This document shows positions 9,374 to 19,430 of a stretch of 64,000 nt of DNA, piece by piece. The stretch comes from an uncultured Lachnospiraceae bacterium (lineage in GTDB: Bacteria > Bacillota > Clostridia > Lachnospirales > Lachnospiraceae): contig CAKRJH010000001.1 in assembly GCA_934351255.1 (NCBI GenBank), forward strand, positions 62,001 to 126,000, written 5' to 3'. Below the pieces are notes generated by a model, which made no database searches, was not told where the DNA came from, and worked only from the letters and a program-made list of their open reading frames with translations. How positions within the stretch are numbered: position 1 is the first letter of the stretch; each line of letters begins with the position of its first letter. The position numbers and the translations under genes were made by a program.

Positions 9374-10072
9374 ATGTTTTTAGAGATTCATAATTTGAAA
9401 AAGAGCTTTGGCCAGGGAACGGGCCGGGTAGAGGTCCTCAAGGGAATTGACCTGGAGGTAGAACAGGGAGAGATCTGCGTCATGCTGGGACCTTCCGGTT
9501 CCGGCAAGTCGACACTGCTCAATATCATCGGTGGTATTGATACCCCGGATTCCGGAAGTCTCATTATCAACGGGGACCGTCTGCTGGATCTGAATGACAG
9601 GGGACTGACCCAGTACCGCAGAAAGCATCTGGGCTATGTATTCCAGCAGTACAATCTGGTGCCAAACCTGAACATCAAGGAAAACGTGGAGGTGGGAGCA
9701 TATCTGTCCGACCGCCCACTGAATGTGGATGATCTGCTCAAGACGCTGGGCTTGTATGAGCACCGCCACAAACTGCCAAACCAGCTTTCCGGAGGACAGC
9801 AGCAGAGAGCGTCGATCGGACGTGCGCTGGTCAAGAATCCGGATCTTCTGCTGTGTGATGAGCCGACCGGTGCACTGGACTTCTCGACATCCAAGGAGAT
9901 CCTGAAACTGATCCAGGATGTCAACCGGAAGTACGGCAACACGATCATCATGGTAACGCACAATGACGCGATCAAGCTGATGGCCGACAAGGTCGTCAAA
10001 CTGCGCGACGGCGTGATCCGTAAAGCATATCGCAATGAAACAAAGGTCTTAGCAGAGGAGTTAGATTGGTAA
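9374..10072 (+). CDS. ABC transporter ATP-binding protein (LolD/MacB type)
   Basis: 232 residues, the usual size of a LolD/MacB/BceA-class ATPase. It carries Walker A 'GPSGSGKST', the Q-loop region 'YVFQQYNLVPNLN', signature 'LSGGQQQRASIGRAL', Walker B 'LLLCDEPTGALD' and the H-loop 'MVTHND'. It would hydrolyse ATP at the inner face of the membrane to drive the FtsX-type permease encoded next; the two genes overlap by one base (TAATG). These exporters move lipoproteins, peptides or toxic compounds, or use the ATPase mechanically. The palindromic operator upstream suggests induction by a small molecule such as an antimicrobial. Substrate unknown. Confidence 0.93.
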   Translation: MFLEIHNLKKSFGQGTGRVEVLKGIDLEVEQGEICVMLGPSGSGKSTLLNIIGGIDTPDSGSLIINGDRLLDLNDRGLTQYRRKHLGYVFQQYNLVPNLNIKENVEVGAYLSDRPLNVDDLLKTLGLYEHRHKLPNQLSGGQQQRASIGRALVKNPDLLLCDEPTGALDFSTSKEILKLIQDVNRKYGNTIIMVTHNDAIKLMADKVVKLRDGVIRKAYRNETKVLAEELDW

Positions 10073-12420
10073 TGAAAAATCCATTGAGAAAAAGAATCCT
10101 GCGCGAACTTCGTACAGAGTGGGTGAAATATGTTATCATCTTTTGCTTTATGGTGGTGATGATCGGATTCGAGTCCGGCGAGATGATCGGTGCAGACAGC
10201 ATGAGTTGGTCGATTCAGACATTCTGGAAGGACAATAATCTCGAAAACGGACATTTTCACCTGGGGAAAAAGGCATCGGATGACCTGATCCGGGAGATCG
10301 AAAAAGAGGACGTGACCATATACCCCGATTTTTATATCGAGGAGACATACCGCGGACTCAAGGCCAACAATGGCAGCAAAAAAGAGACAGTAGACAAGAC
10401 GGTGCGCATCTATGCACCAAGAGAGACGGTCAATAAGGTCCAGATCCGTTCCGGAAAGGAACCAGAGAAGGATGATGAGATCGCAATTGACCGTATGTAT
10501 GCGGACAATAATGATCTGGAGATCGGCGACAGCCTGGAACTGGGAGGAAAGCCCTACAGGATCTGCGGACTGAGTGCATTCCCGGATTATACCTCATTGT
10601 TCCAGAGTGAGAGCGATATGATGTTTGACTCCGCAAATTTTACCGTGGCAGTCGTGACACAGGATGCGTTTGATGCGCTCGATCAGAACAAGATCACATA
10701 TAACTACGCATGGACCTACGACAAGGGAGATCCCGGGGATGACATGCAGGAGAAAGAGTGGTCCGACAACCTGAGTGAGGCAATTGTCAAGGCAGTCAGC
10801 AAGGACAATGGTATCAATGAAGTGGCAGTGATGCTGGGGGCAGCCACACTGGAAAATGCTGTGGATGAACTGACACCGGCGTACACAAACAATGCCATTC
10901 ACTTTGCACCGGATGACCTGAGCGGTGACCGCGGTATGATGATGGCGCTCCTGGTCATCCTGATCGCTGTGCTGGCATTTATCTTCGGTGTGACCACCGG
11001 CCATACCATTGACCGTGAGGCGACAGTGATCGGAACCCTGCGTGCATCAGGATACACACGGCGTGAGATGATGATCCAGTACACGACCCTTCCGCTGCTG
11101 GTGACGCTGGCGGCATCTGTGGTGGGTAATATCCTCGGCTACACGAAGTTTAAGGATATGATAACGGATCTGTATTATGGAAGCTACAGTATGCCGGACT
11201 GCCATGTCCGATTTAATCCGGATGCGTTTATCTATACCACAGTCGTACCGGTCATTCTGATGATGGGCATTGTGTGCATTACCCTGCACAACAAACTGAA
11301 GATCTCACCACTGCGTTTTCTGCGCCATGACCTGGAGAAGCGCAAGCGTGAAAAGGCCGTCCGCCTGAACACAAAGATCCCGTTTATGACCAGATTCCGT
11401 CTGCGTATCATTCTGCAGAATGTGTCCAGTTATCTGGCACTGTTTTTCGGAATCTTTGTCTCCGGTTCACTGCTGTTGTTCGGCCTGATGTTTGGGCCGC
11501 TTCTGGACGATCTGTCCCAGGTATCCATCGACGCGATGCCTGCGCCGTATCAGTATATGCTGCGAGATGAGGCAGAGACATCCACCGAGGGGGCGGAGAA
11601 ATTTGCCGTCAGCACGATGGACACCTATGTGACCGGGTATGCCAAGGAGGCCTGTACCGTCTACGGTCTGTATCCGAACAGCAAATACATCAAGGAAAAG
11701 ATGCCGGACAAGGGTGTCTATATCAGCACCGGTGTCCAGCAGAAATATCGTCTGAACCCGGGAGACACGATCCTGCTCAAGGAACAGTTCTCGAACAAGC
11801 TGATCGAGTTTACGATCCGGGGTACGGTGGACGCGTCTACGACCATCGGCGTGTATATGGATCATGATTATTACTGTGATGTTTTCGGTCTTGATAAGGA
11901 TTATTACAGCGGGTATTTCTCTGAGAAGAAGATCACAGATATCTCATCCAGGAGGATCTACAATGTGATCACAGAGAAAGATATGGTCAAGATGGCAGAA
12001 CAGTTGAAGATCTCCATGGGAGGGATGTTTGTCTATGTCCAGGCATTCTCCATCCTTCTGTTTGCAATGGTCGTCTACCTGTTGACCAAGATCATTCTTG
12101 AGAAAAATGCACATTGTATTTCGCTGTGTAAGATCCTGGGTTATCGGGACGGAGAGATCGGACGGCTTTACCTTCTGGCTACGGGCTGGATCGTACTGCT
12201 TTCCACCCTGGTCTGCTTCGTGCTGATCACCGGACTGCTGGATGTGGTCTTTGCTTCCTTTATGAAGACCTACAGCGGCTGGATCCCGTTCAATCTGAGT
12301 ACGTCTACTTACATCAAGGCGTACGTGATGACGATCGTAGCCTTTCTGGTGATAGGGGTCGTTCAGATGTTCAGGATCCGCAAGATCCCGATGGATCAGG
12401 CACTGAAGACGATCGAATAA
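10072..12420 (+). CDS. FtsX-family ABC transporter permease
   Basis: About 782 residues. The ATG at 10072 overlaps the stop of the ATPase gene (TAATG); a TTG at 10066 with GGAG 5 bases upstream is an alternative that adds two residues. The layout is that of a double FtsX/MacB_PCD permease: one N-terminal membrane helix ('IIFCFMVVMIGF'), a ~240-residue extracellular domain, three helices around 285-400 ('LVILIAVLAFIFGVTTG'), a fourth helix and second external domain after 'LALFFGIFVSGSLLLFGLMFG', and three C-terminal helices. It pairs with the preceding ATPase. A strong terminator at 12438-12478 closes this two-gene operon. Confidence 0.9.
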   Translation: MKNPLRKRILRELRTEWVKYVIIFCFMVVMIGFESGEMIGADSMSWSIQTFWKDNNLENGHFHLGKKASDDLIREIEKEDVTIYPDFYIEETYRGLKANNGSKKETVDKTVRIYAPRETVNKVQIRSGKEPEKDDEIAIDRMYADNNDLEIGDSLELGGKPYRICGLSAFPDYTSLFQSESDMMFDSANFTVAVVTQDAFDALDQNKITYNYAWTYDKGDPGDDMQEKEWSDNLSEAIVKAVSKDNGINEVAVMLGAATLENAVDELTPAYTNNAIHFAPDDLSGDRGMMMALLVILIAVLAFIFGVTTGHTIDREATVIGTLRASGYTRREMMIQYTTLPLLVTLAASVVGNILGYTKFKDMITDLYYGSYSMPDCHVRFNPDAFIYTTVVPVILMMGIVCITLHNKLKISPLRFLRHDLEKRKREKAVRLNTKIPFMTRFRLRIILQNVSSYLALFFGIFVSGSLLLFGLMFGPLLDDLSQVSIDAMPAPYQYMLRDEAETSTEGAEKFAVSTMDTYVTGYAKEACTVYGLYPNSKYIKEKMPDKGVYISTGVQQKYRLNPGDTILLKEQFSNKLIEFTIRGTVDASTTIGVYMDHDYYCDVFGLDKDYYSGYFSEKKITDISSRRIYNVITEKDMVKMAEQLKISMGGMFVYVQAFSILLFAMVVYLLTKIILEKNAHCISLCKILGYRDGEIGRLYLLATGWIVLLSTLVCFVLITGLLDVVFASFMKTYSGWIPFNLSTSTYIKAYVMTIVAFLVIGVVQMFRIRKIPMDQALKTIE

Positions 12421-12437
12421 TAAGGAATTATCAGGAG

Positions 12438-12478
12438 ACACCTGTGGGGATAGTACCTATCCCTGCGGGTGTTTTTTA
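12438..12478 (+). terminator. Terminator of ABC exporter operon
   Basis: A 16-pair stem (12438-12453 with 12457-12472, several G-T pairs) with loop TAC, followed by six T. Confidence 0.92.
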
Positions 12479-12480
12479 CC

Positions 12481-12509
12481 TTGTAGAGAAAAAGGGAACA
12501 TGGTAATAT
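12481..12509 (+). promoter_or_regulatory. Probable promoter of the MoxR/DUF58 operon
   Basis: TTGTAG (12481-12486) and TAATAT (12504-12509) are spaced by 17 bases, directly after the preceding terminator. Both boxes are only moderate matches. Confidence 0.45.
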
Positions 12510-12576
12510 AAAACTATCGGAATATATTGTTTTTTGCAGCCTGTGGGACGGAATCTGCGGGCGTTTTTTGGAAGGT

Positions 12577-13560
12577 ATGGTGAATCGTTTGGAATCCAAA
12601 GAAGAACTGATGATGGCAGTGGCCGGTGTGAGCCGCACCGCAGCAGCCATCGAGAAGAATATCAGCAAAGTGATCATCGGAAAGACAGGAGTGATCCGCA
12701 AGATCCTGGCAGCTCTGCTGGCGGGGGGACATGTCCTGCTGGAGGATATGCCGGGCACCGGCAAGACGATGATGGCCAAAGCGCTGGCCGCATCCATTGA
12801 CGGGGGCTTTGGCCGTGTCCAGTTTACGCCGGATCTGCTGCCGGCGGATGTGACCGGCCTCAATGTCTTTGACCAGAAGACCTCGGAGTTTGTCTTTACG
12901 CCGGGGCCGGTCTTTACAAATATCCTGCTGGCGGATGAGATCAACCGCGCGACACCGAGGACGCAGTCGAGTCTGTTGGAGTGCATGCAGGAGGGGCAGG
13001 TGACGGTGGATGGCGTGACCCGCAGACTGTCCGAGCCGTTTTTTTTGATCGCCACACAGAATCCGGTGGAGACTGCCGGAACCTATCCGCTGCCGGAGGC
13101 ACAGATGGATCGTTTTATGATGCAGCTTGCGATGGGATACCCTACACCGGAGGAAGAACTTCAGATCATGGACCGCTATATCGCGGGGGATCCCTGGGAA
13201 GAGGTCGGCACGGTCTGCACCGGTGCACAGATCCTGGAGATGCGTGAGATCTGCCGTCAGGTCTATGTCAGCGGCAGTGTGAGAAAGTATATCACACAGA
13301 TCGTACAGGCAACCAGAGAACATGCGGGACTGGCACTCGGAGTCAATCCGCGTGGCACACTGGCACTGGTACACGCCGCCCAGGCCTATGCTGCGATCCG
13401 GGGACGGGAGTTTGTCACGCCGGATGATATCAAGGAATTGTGTGTCCCGGTTTTGGGACACAGACTGTTGTCCTATACGACCACGCAGAGCCAGAGCGTG
13501 AATGGAATGCTGGAAGAGATCTTACAGAAGATTCCGGTGCCGACGGAGGCGTGGTCATAG
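12577..13560 (+). CDS. MoxR-family AAA+ ATPase (first module)
   Basis: About 327 residues. The start is uncertain: TTG 12568, ATG 12577 and GTG 12580 are in frame, and GGAAGG at 12570-12575 best suits the GTG. Walker A 'EDMPGTGKTMMAKA', Walker B 'ILLADEINRATPRTQSSLLECMQE', 'ATQNPVE' sensor-1 and the C-terminal AAA_lid 'GVNPRGTLALVHAAQAYA' identify a MoxR ATPase. These cytosolic AAA+ proteins act as chaperones, usually with DUF58 and membrane partners, in assembling or activating envelope or metal-loaded proteins. DUF58 follows after 11 bases. A second, distinct MoxR gene lies 6 kb downstream in the same apparent operon. Confidence 0.93.
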   Translation: MVNRLESKEELMMAVAGVSRTAAAIEKNISKVIIGKTGVIRKILAALLAGGHVLLEDMPGTGKTMMAKALAASIDGGFGRVQFTPDLLPADVTGLNVFDQKTSEFVFTPGPVFTNILLADEINRATPRTQSSLLECMQEGQVTVDGVTRRLSEPFFLIATQNPVETAGTYPLPEAQMDRFMMQLAMGYPTPEEELQIMDRYIAGDPWEEVGTVCTGAQILEMREICRQVYVSGSVRKYITQIVQATREHAGLALGVNPRGTLALVHAAQAYAAIRGREFVTPDDIKELCVPVLGHRLLSYTTTQSQSVNGMLEEILQKIPVPTEAWS

Positions 13561-13571
13561 GAGGATAAAGC

Positions 13572-14681
13572 ATGGTTATCATAGTTGCTGTGGTGATGGC
13601 CCTGGTGGTGGCCATTGCCCAGAAGAAACTGTTTGCGCGGTACTGGAACCGGCGGCTTGATGTGAAACTGCGGTTCGCGGCGCCCAGTGTGCAGCAGGGA
13701 GACCGGGCTGTGCTGCAGGAGATCATTACCAATGCCAAACGGCTTCCTCTGCCGACCCTGCAGGTCAAATTTACGACGTCGGCGAGCCTGCTGTTTTCCA
13801 GGGAGACCAATGCAGTGACGACCGATCTGTATTACCGCATGGATCTGTTCTCTGTAGGTGCAGGCAAAAAGATCGTGAGGGAACTGCCGTTTGTGGCTTC
13901 CCGCAGAGGCTATTACCAGATCGACAGCCTCGATGTGCTGGCCAGGGATTATCTGCTGATGAGCCAGTGCTCCGAACGACGTGCCAATGAGACGTCTCTG
14001 TATGTCTATCCGGCGAAGGTGGACACGCGGGCCTTTGATCTGATCTACCGGCAGATGCTGGGCGAACAGACGGCCAGAAAGCGCATGGAGGAGGATCCGT
14101 TTGCCTTTCGTGGAATCCGTGATTACCGAGGGACGGACAGCATGCGGCGTGTGAATTGGAAACAGTCCGCAGCGCAGGGGAAGCTGCTGGTCAATCTCTA
14201 TGAGTCGACATCTTCCCAGACCGTGCGTCTGATCCTCGATCTGTCCTGCCATGATACATTTCACCGGAGAAAGGTGCAGGAGTACTGTATCAGCCTGGCA
14301 TCCTCATTGGCCGCGCGCCTGCTTCACAGCGGGATCGCCGTGTCCATGGATTCCAACGGCTGTGACGTGGTGGACGGGCGGCAGATCTGTCTTCCGTCAG
14401 GTGCAAACCGCGGACATATGGAATCGCTGGACCGGGCATTGGCGCGGATCGATCTGGAGCAGCAGACCCCGGATCTGATGCCTCAGATGCAGCAGTGGTT
14501 CGAGGAGGACGAGGGCATGGCCTACACGGTGTGGATCACTGCATATTTTGGAGAGCCTCAGGCCGCACAGATGCGGCAGTGGAGGAGAGACGGCGTGCAG
14601 ATCTTTGCTGTCGTGCCATTTACTGTCGGACACGAACCGGAGGCGGGAGACGGCGTTCTTCCGTGGGAGATCCGGGCATAA
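13572..14681 (+). CDS. DUF58 domain protein (first module)
   Basis: 369 residues with AGGAGG just upstream. A short hydrophobic N-terminus ('VIIVAVVMALVVAIAQ') is followed by a beta-rich region. The DUF58 hallmark 'FRGIRDYRGTDSMRRVNWKQSA' region lies near residues 177-200, here split as 'FRGIRDYRGTDSMRR' and 'VNWKQSA', and leads into a vWA-like fold. DUF58 proteins are constant partners of MoxR ATPases. 11 bases separate it from moxR and 22 from the next gene, so co-translation in one operon is likely. The exact client is unknown. Confidence 0.9.
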   Translation: MVIIVAVVMALVVAIAQKKLFARYWNRRLDVKLRFAAPSVQQGDRAVLQEIITNAKRLPLPTLQVKFTTSASLLFSRETNAVTTDLYYRMDLFSVGAGKKIVRELPFVASRRGYYQIDSLDVLARDYLLMSQCSERRANETSLYVYPAKVDTRAFDLIYRQMLGEQTARKRMEEDPFAFRGIRDYRGTDSMRRVNWKQSAAQGKLLVNLYESTSSQTVRLILDLSCHDTFHRRKVQEYCISLASSLAARLLHSGIAVSMDSNGCDVVDGRQICLPSGANRGHMESLDRALARIDLEQQTPDLMPQMQQWFEEDEGMAYTVWITAYFGEPQAAQMRQWRRDGVQIFAVVPFTVGHEPEAGDGVLPWEIRA

Positions 14682-14703
14682 CATACAGAAAGGAGGGACC
14701 GCC

Positions 14704-15927
14704 ATGAACCGCAGACTGCATATTCTGCTGGAGGGATCGGTGCTTCTGGTCCATATGATGGGATGGATCGGGATCTACATTATCCTGGCATTTGCCGATC
14801 ACAGCCGGCCTCATGAGGAATATATCAGCGTTCTTCTTCTGCTGTTTTATGGCATTGCCTGGCTGCTGAGGCAGAAATGCCACCGGCTGCCACTGATGTT
14901 GCTGGGGCATGGAGGTCTCTTCCTGTTGATCTGGATCGAGGCTTCGGTCACAGGCCGTCTGGACGGCGCAGATCTGTTTTTTACCGTGATCGCGGCCGCG
15001 GGGATCACGCTGGCCTCCGTACAGTTGTGGAAACGCAGCTTCCCATGGCTGGTCTATTCCATGGGCTGGTACGTGCCGACACTCTGTCTGGTCATCTATG
15101 TGAGTGCTTTTTATATGCACGATACCACGTACAAGGTCGTGGCTGCACTGCTGACCATGTTCTTTCTGCTCTTGCATCTGTGGTGCAGTTATCTGCAGGG
15201 GATCATCGAGTATCTGGAGCAGAACCGGAATCTGGAGGATGTACCGTTTGGGGAGATCTTCCGGGCCAATACACGGGTGGTGACGATCATTCTGGCCGTG
15301 TTCGCCTGCGTGGTGGGCATTGCCATGTTTGTGCAAATGGATCAGGTCTTCTGGTGGATCGGCCATACTTTTGGCCGGATCATTGCATGGATCGTCCATA
15401 TGATACAGATGGCGGTGCACTGGATGGAGGGGCTGGTCAGGGATGTACCGGTGGTCACGGATGCGCCGGTGGTCACGGAGGCACCTCTGGTGAACCAGCA
15501 GCCTGTGCAGGGCTCGGAAAATGAGTGGATGTATCTGCTCGGTGGCGTGGGGATCAGTCTGGTCTTTATGTTCATCCTGTTCCGGCGTCTGGTCCGGTAT
15601 TTTGACAAACCGCTCAAGGCTTCTGTGCGCCCGGAATATCACAAAGCGCCGAAGACACCCGATCAGATTGAGGAAGTGGTGATGGACGAGGAGGAAGATC
15701 TTCCGATCTTCAAGAATCCGAGGCAGAAGGTGCGCTACCTGTTTAAGAAGCGGGCGCAGAAAAAATATCAGAAAAAAGTGCCGCAGACCAAAACAGCCAG
15801 GGAACTGGAGAGTGAGAAAAAACTGGTATCCTATTATGATATTGCCCGATACAGCAGGAGGGAGATTTCCCGCCGCGAGTGGAAGGAACTGAAGAAGGCT
15901 ATTGGAGGTGAGCCGGTTGAACGATGA
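14704..15927 (+). CDS. Multi-pass membrane protein of MoxR/DUF58 cluster
   Basis: 407 residues from the ATG at 14704, which follows AAGGAGGG; the longer frame starting at 14548 runs inside the DUF58 gene and is not needed. About eight hydrophobic segments cover residues 8-230. A further membrane helix ('LLGGVGISLVFMFILF') is followed by a charged cytoplasmic tail ending 'YYDIARYSRREISRREWKEL'. That tail resembles the C-terminal DUF4129-like tail of membrane proteins that usually accompany MoxR and DUF58; this resemblance is my inference. It occupies the place where a transglutaminase-like protein often sits. No catalytic motif was recognised. Confidence 0.75.
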   Translation: MNRRLHILLEGSVLLVHMMGWIGIYIILAFADHSRPHEEYISVLLLLFYGIAWLLRQKCHRLPLMLLGHGGLFLLIWIEASVTGRLDGADLFFTVIAAAGITLASVQLWKRSFPWLVYSMGWYVPTLCLVIYVSAFYMHDTTYKVVAALLTMFFLLLHLWCSYLQGIIEYLEQNRNLEDVPFGEIFRANTRVVTIILAVFACVVGIAMFVQMDQVFWWIGHTFGRIIAWIVHMIQMAVHWMEGLVRDVPVVTDAPVVTEAPLVNQQPVQGSENEWMYLLGGVGISLVFMFILFRRLVRYFDKPLKASVRPEYHKAPKTPDQIEEVVMDEEEDLPIFKNPRQKVRYLFKKRAQKKYQKKVPQTKTARELESEKKLVSYYDIARYSRREISRREWKELKKAIGGEPVER

Positions 15928-17278
15928 TCGTAACAGAAGGATGAAGGAGCGGATTGTATTGTTCGCCGTACTCCTTTGTCTGACCGGGGCAGGTGGATAT
16001 GTGCTGTCCCGCTGGGAGAGGACACCCCATGTATATTCCTATGGGGATGGCCTGAAATGGAACGAAGAACAAAAGATCGCTTCCAATGGGGAGCGGGAAC
16101 ATAAGAAGAAAGAACAGGAGCAGACACCGCCTCCGCAGGAGTCGCAGGAGCCGGATGAGGACGCACCGCAAAATGACGCGAAGGATCCGGACAAGACGCC
16201 GGATCCGCGCCAGAGTGCCAACCCGGACATCTCCGCAAGACCGGATGCCTCGGGCATTCCCGATGTATCCGCACCGCCTGGAGATCAGGGAGAACCGGCG
16301 GATGGACCTGGAGAACAGCCCGGTGATCAGGGCGGTGGTTCCGGCGGACAGGGAGGAGAGCCGGGAGGGACAGGTGAGCCCGGAAATCCCGGAGGACCCG
16401 GCGGTTCGCAGTCTCCTGCGGCCACGGATCCTCCCGGCCCGGAACCGACAGCGAGTCCGGCGCTTACACCATTTGATGAGCCGGTGGCATTGGCGGTAGC
16501 GTGGCCGGATAAGGACGATATCAAGTATGGACAGAATCTTCCGCTGGACTCTCTGAAGGTGACGGTGACATTTCAGTCCGGAAAGACACGCGTGCTTTCC
16601 GCAGCGGAATATACCGCGGTGGGGGACAATTCCTCAAGTGCGGGACAGCATACGCTGCGTGTGAAGTACATTGCGACAGACGGTGACCGCAAAAAGACTG
16701 TGTGGGGAAGTGTAAATTACACGTTGAATAATTATACCGTGGGTATTAAACTGGACTGGGGAGGCTCCAATCCGCTGAGGCGCTTCCGTGGCGAGGATCT
16801 TTCCATGGGAATCTTTTCCGTGTATCTGAAGATGGCGGACGGATCCCGGTCAGAACAGCCGGTTTCCGAGGATGATTATACGATCAGCGGAGTGAATCCT
16901 GTCCGCACGGGAGAGAAGCAGATCATGAAGGTGAACTATCAAAAGGGCAGTGAGTCCTACTCAACGCAGTGCGAGGTAATGTTTAACGATGCAAAGCTCC
17001 GGGAGGTTCATATTTATGGCAGCGGAACGGAAGCAAAGACCCGGGAAGAGGTGTACACGACCAATGGTGCACAGGGAACCACTCTGATGAGGCAGGCAGA
17101 TATGTCCGGACGGAAGTACAAAAGGACGGACAGCAAGACCTATCTGTTTGACGGACAGGAGTGGACGGTATCTTCCATTGAGATAACAGTAAATGGCGTG
17201 GATAAAACCGCACCGTATACGATCCGGGACTATGATTTTGACGTCGTAGTTACCCGGCATTATATCAAAAAATCATAA
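15917..17278 (+). CDS. Membrane-anchored protein with Pro/Gly stalk and Big_3-like domains
   Basis: About 453 residues from TTG 15917, chosen because GGAGG (15904-15908) is 8 bases upstream; it overlaps the previous gene by 11 bases. One N-terminal membrane helix ('IVLFAVLLCLTGAGGYVLS') anchors it. A ~120-residue low-complexity stalk rich in Pro, Gly and Asp (repeated 'GDQGG', 'PGGPGG') follows. The C-terminal ~260 residues hold two Ig-like modules resembling Big_3 ('LKVTVTFQSGKTRVLS...EYTAVGDNSSSAGQHTLRV' in parts). It probably faces the wall. The gene links the first MoxR module to the LRR surface protein 19 bases downstream. Confidence 0.75.
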   Translation: MNDDRNRRMKERIVLFAVLLCLTGAGGYVLSRWERTPHVYSYGDGLKWNEEQKIASNGEREHKKKEQEQTPPPQESQEPDEDAPQNDAKDPDKTPDPRQSANPDISARPDASGIPDVSAPPGDQGEPADGPGEQPGDQGGGSGGQGGEPGGTGEPGNPGGPGGSQSPAATDPPGPEPTASPALTPFDEPVALAVAWPDKDDIKYGQNLPLDSLKVTVTFQSGKTRVLSAAEYTAVGDNSSSAGQHTLRVKYIATDGDRKKTVWGSVNYTLNNYTVGIKLDWGGSNPLRRFRGEDLSMGIFSVYLKMADGSRSEQPVSEDDYTISGVNPVRTGEKQIMKVNYQKGSESYSTQCEVMFNDAKLREVHIYGSGTEAKTREEVYTTNGAQGTTLMRQADMSGRKYKRTDSKTYLFDGQEWTVSSIEITVNGVDKTAPYTIRDYDFDVVVTRHYIKKS

Positions 17279-17297
17279 GGTAAGGAGAGGATTTCAA

Positions 17298-19430
17298 ATG
17301 AGACGAAACAAAACATGGGCAAAGTTTATGGCCTGCGGGCTGTCAATGGGACTGGTACTCGGGGGCGTACAGGCTCCTGACGCGGCAGCGGCAAAGAAAC
17401 CCGGTCTGAGCAAGAAGAAACTGACAATGACCGTGGGAAGCAAAAAGGTTCTGAAGATCAAGAACTGTAAGACAAAAGCAAAGTGGAAACTGAAGAAGGG
17501 AAAAGGTGTGGTGAAACTCACCTCGGTCAAGAAAAATAAGGTGACGATCAAGGCAAAGAAGGTGGGCAAGGCGACCGTGACCGCCCGGATCGGAACGGTG
17601 AAGCTGACCTGCAAGATTACGGTAAAGGCGGCTGACGCGGCACCGGCAGTGACGCCATCCGCAGCACCGTCTACAGTACCATCCGTGACACCGTCTGCGG
17701 CACCGGGAACTAAGCAGTCTGCAGCGCCGGGGACCACGCCATCCGCAGCGCCGGGAACCACGCCATCTGCAGCGCCGGGAGCGACATCCTCTGCGGCACC
17801 GGGAAGCAATACTCCGGGCGTGGTGCCAACCAATGAGCCACAGGAGAGTGCACATCCATCGGCTGAACCATCCGCAGCACCATCTGCCGATCCATCACAG
17901 ACCGCAGCACCGGGATCTCTGTTACATACAGAAGGAAAGAACTCACAGGATGTACAGGTTTTGGGACAGTTGGTCGGTGCGTTCAATGCGAATGGAGACA
18001 TGGTATCGAATGATATGGACAGCTCACAGTACAAGTGGGATACCGCCGGCAATCTGGCAGGTCTGTACTGGCAGGGCACAGAGATCTCAGGGACTCTGGA
18101 TATCAGCAGCCTTACCCGTCTGGCCGAGTTGAATGTAGACAATACCGGAATCAACAGCATTACCTTCCCGGAGGGGGATGAACTGGCAATCGTACATGCC
18201 TCAGGAAGCGGGGTAGACGTCCTGAACTTCAGTAAGTGTACCGGACTGGTGGAGATCAACTGTGAGAACAATGCAGCCCTCGCCACTGTAAAGCTGGGAA
18301 CCCAGGATAATCTGGAACTGTTGAAACTCTCAGGCAATGAAATGCTTTCCTCACTGGACGCAAGTGGGTGTAAGAATCTTTTGGAGCTGGATGTCAGCGG
18401 CGACAACATGCGTAAACTGGATGTGAGTGGATGTGCCGGACTGGAGAAACTGAATGCCGCCAACAGCAATTTTGGCAAGGCATCCAACCTGATCCTTTCC
18501 GGAAATACTGCACTGAAATCCATCATCTTAGATGGAACAACATTTGGTGATTCCGATGTATCGGAGACACTGAATCTCTCCGCAGCTCCGAATCTGAAGG
18601 AATTTTCCCTGCAGTGTGATGAGGAGGATTCCAATACGTATATCAAGAAGGTGGAGTTTGCGTCTGGTGCTCCGATCGAGGTTCTCCGGGTGACCAATGT
18701 CTGTCTTGAGGAGGTAGACCTGATAGGATTTTGGGACTTAAAGGTGGTAGACCTGTCCGGAAACAGCTTGTCAGAAATTTATGTGCCACAGGAGTGCACT
18801 GCGCTGGAAGAACTGATTCTGCCTGACAATGAATTGTCTGATCTGGATCTGACCGGCTGCACTTCTCTGAAAAAGGTGGATGTCAATGGCAATTTCCTGG
18901 GAGAAGAGGCCATTGACGAGGAAGAGTTTGGAGATATTCTGATCCTTGGAAATCTTCCGAAACTGGAGTATCTGGATTGTGGAAACAATGGTATCCCGGT
19001 ACTGGATGTGACCGGCTGTCCGAATCTGAAGTATCTGTGCTGTTCCGATGAGCAGACAGACAGTGGGGATACGCTGACCGGTTTGGATCTGAAAAACTGT
19101 CCGAACCTGGAGACTCTGATTGCAGGCTCCAATATGATAAAGAGTCTGGATCTGTCGAAAAATACAAAACTGGTTCATGTGGAGGTACAGGAAAATGCAC
19201 TGAGCAGCCTGGATCTGACCGGATGTAATCAAATCCAATTTGTGCGTGTGGATGTACAGGTGGTAGATGGAAACTCTATAACCAATATTCCGGTCATCGG
19301 TCCGGACGGAGGGGCGCTGGAACCGTCACTGGATGGAGACATTGTATTTATCAATGACACCAATGCAGATGCGTATGATGGCCTTGAAGGTGGCGATGGA
19401 GGAGCAAATGAACAACAGTACGAAGATTAG
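17298..19430 (+). CDS. Secreted leucine-rich-repeat protein with Lys-rich Ig-like N-terminus
   Basis: 710 residues; ATG after AAGGAGAGG. The signal peptide ends near 'VQAPDAAAA'. Residues ~34-115 form a lysine-rich, Big_2-like beta domain ('LTMTVGSKKVLKI', 'KVTIKAKKVGKATVTA'). A stalk of 'TPSAAPG' repeats (~117-200) follows. Residues ~230-680 contain many leucine-rich repeats of the form 'LxELDVSGxxLxxLDLSGC', a fold used for protein binding. There is no LPXTG or C-terminal helix. The 3' end overlaps the second moxR gene by 23 bases, so this surface protein is built into the MoxR operon and is a plausible client of it (inference). Confidence 0.85.
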   Translation: MRRNKTWAKFMACGLSMGLVLGGVQAPDAAAAKKPGLSKKKLTMTVGSKKVLKIKNCKTKAKWKLKKGKGVVKLTSVKKNKVTIKAKKVGKATVTARIGTVKLTCKITVKAADAAPAVTPSAAPSTVPSVTPSAAPGTKQSAAPGTTPSAAPGTTPSAAPGATSSAAPGSNTPGVVPTNEPQESAHPSAEPSAAPSADPSQTAAPGSLLHTEGKNSQDVQVLGQLVGAFNANGDMVSNDMDSSQYKWDTAGNLAGLYWQGTEISGTLDISSLTRLAELNVDNTGINSITFPEGDELAIVHASGSGVDVLNFSKCTGLVEINCENNAALATVKLGTQDNLELLKLSGNEMLSSLDASGCKNLLELDVSGDNMRKLDVSGCAGLEKLNAANSNFGKASNLILSGNTALKSIILDGTTFGDSDVSETLNLSAAPNLKEFSLQCDEEDSNTYIKKVEFASGAPIEVLRVTNVCLEEVDLIGFWDLKVVDLSGNSLSEIYVPQECTALEELILPDNELSDLDLTGCTSLKKVDVNGNFLGEEAIDEEEFGDILILGNLPKLEYLDCGNNGIPVLDVTGCPNLKYLCCSDEQTDSGDTLTGLDLKNCPNLETLIAGSNMIKSLDLSKNTKLVHVEVQENALSSLDLTGCNQIQFVRVDVQVVDGNSITNIPVIGPDGGALEPSLDGDIVFINDTNADAYDGLEGGDGGANEQQYED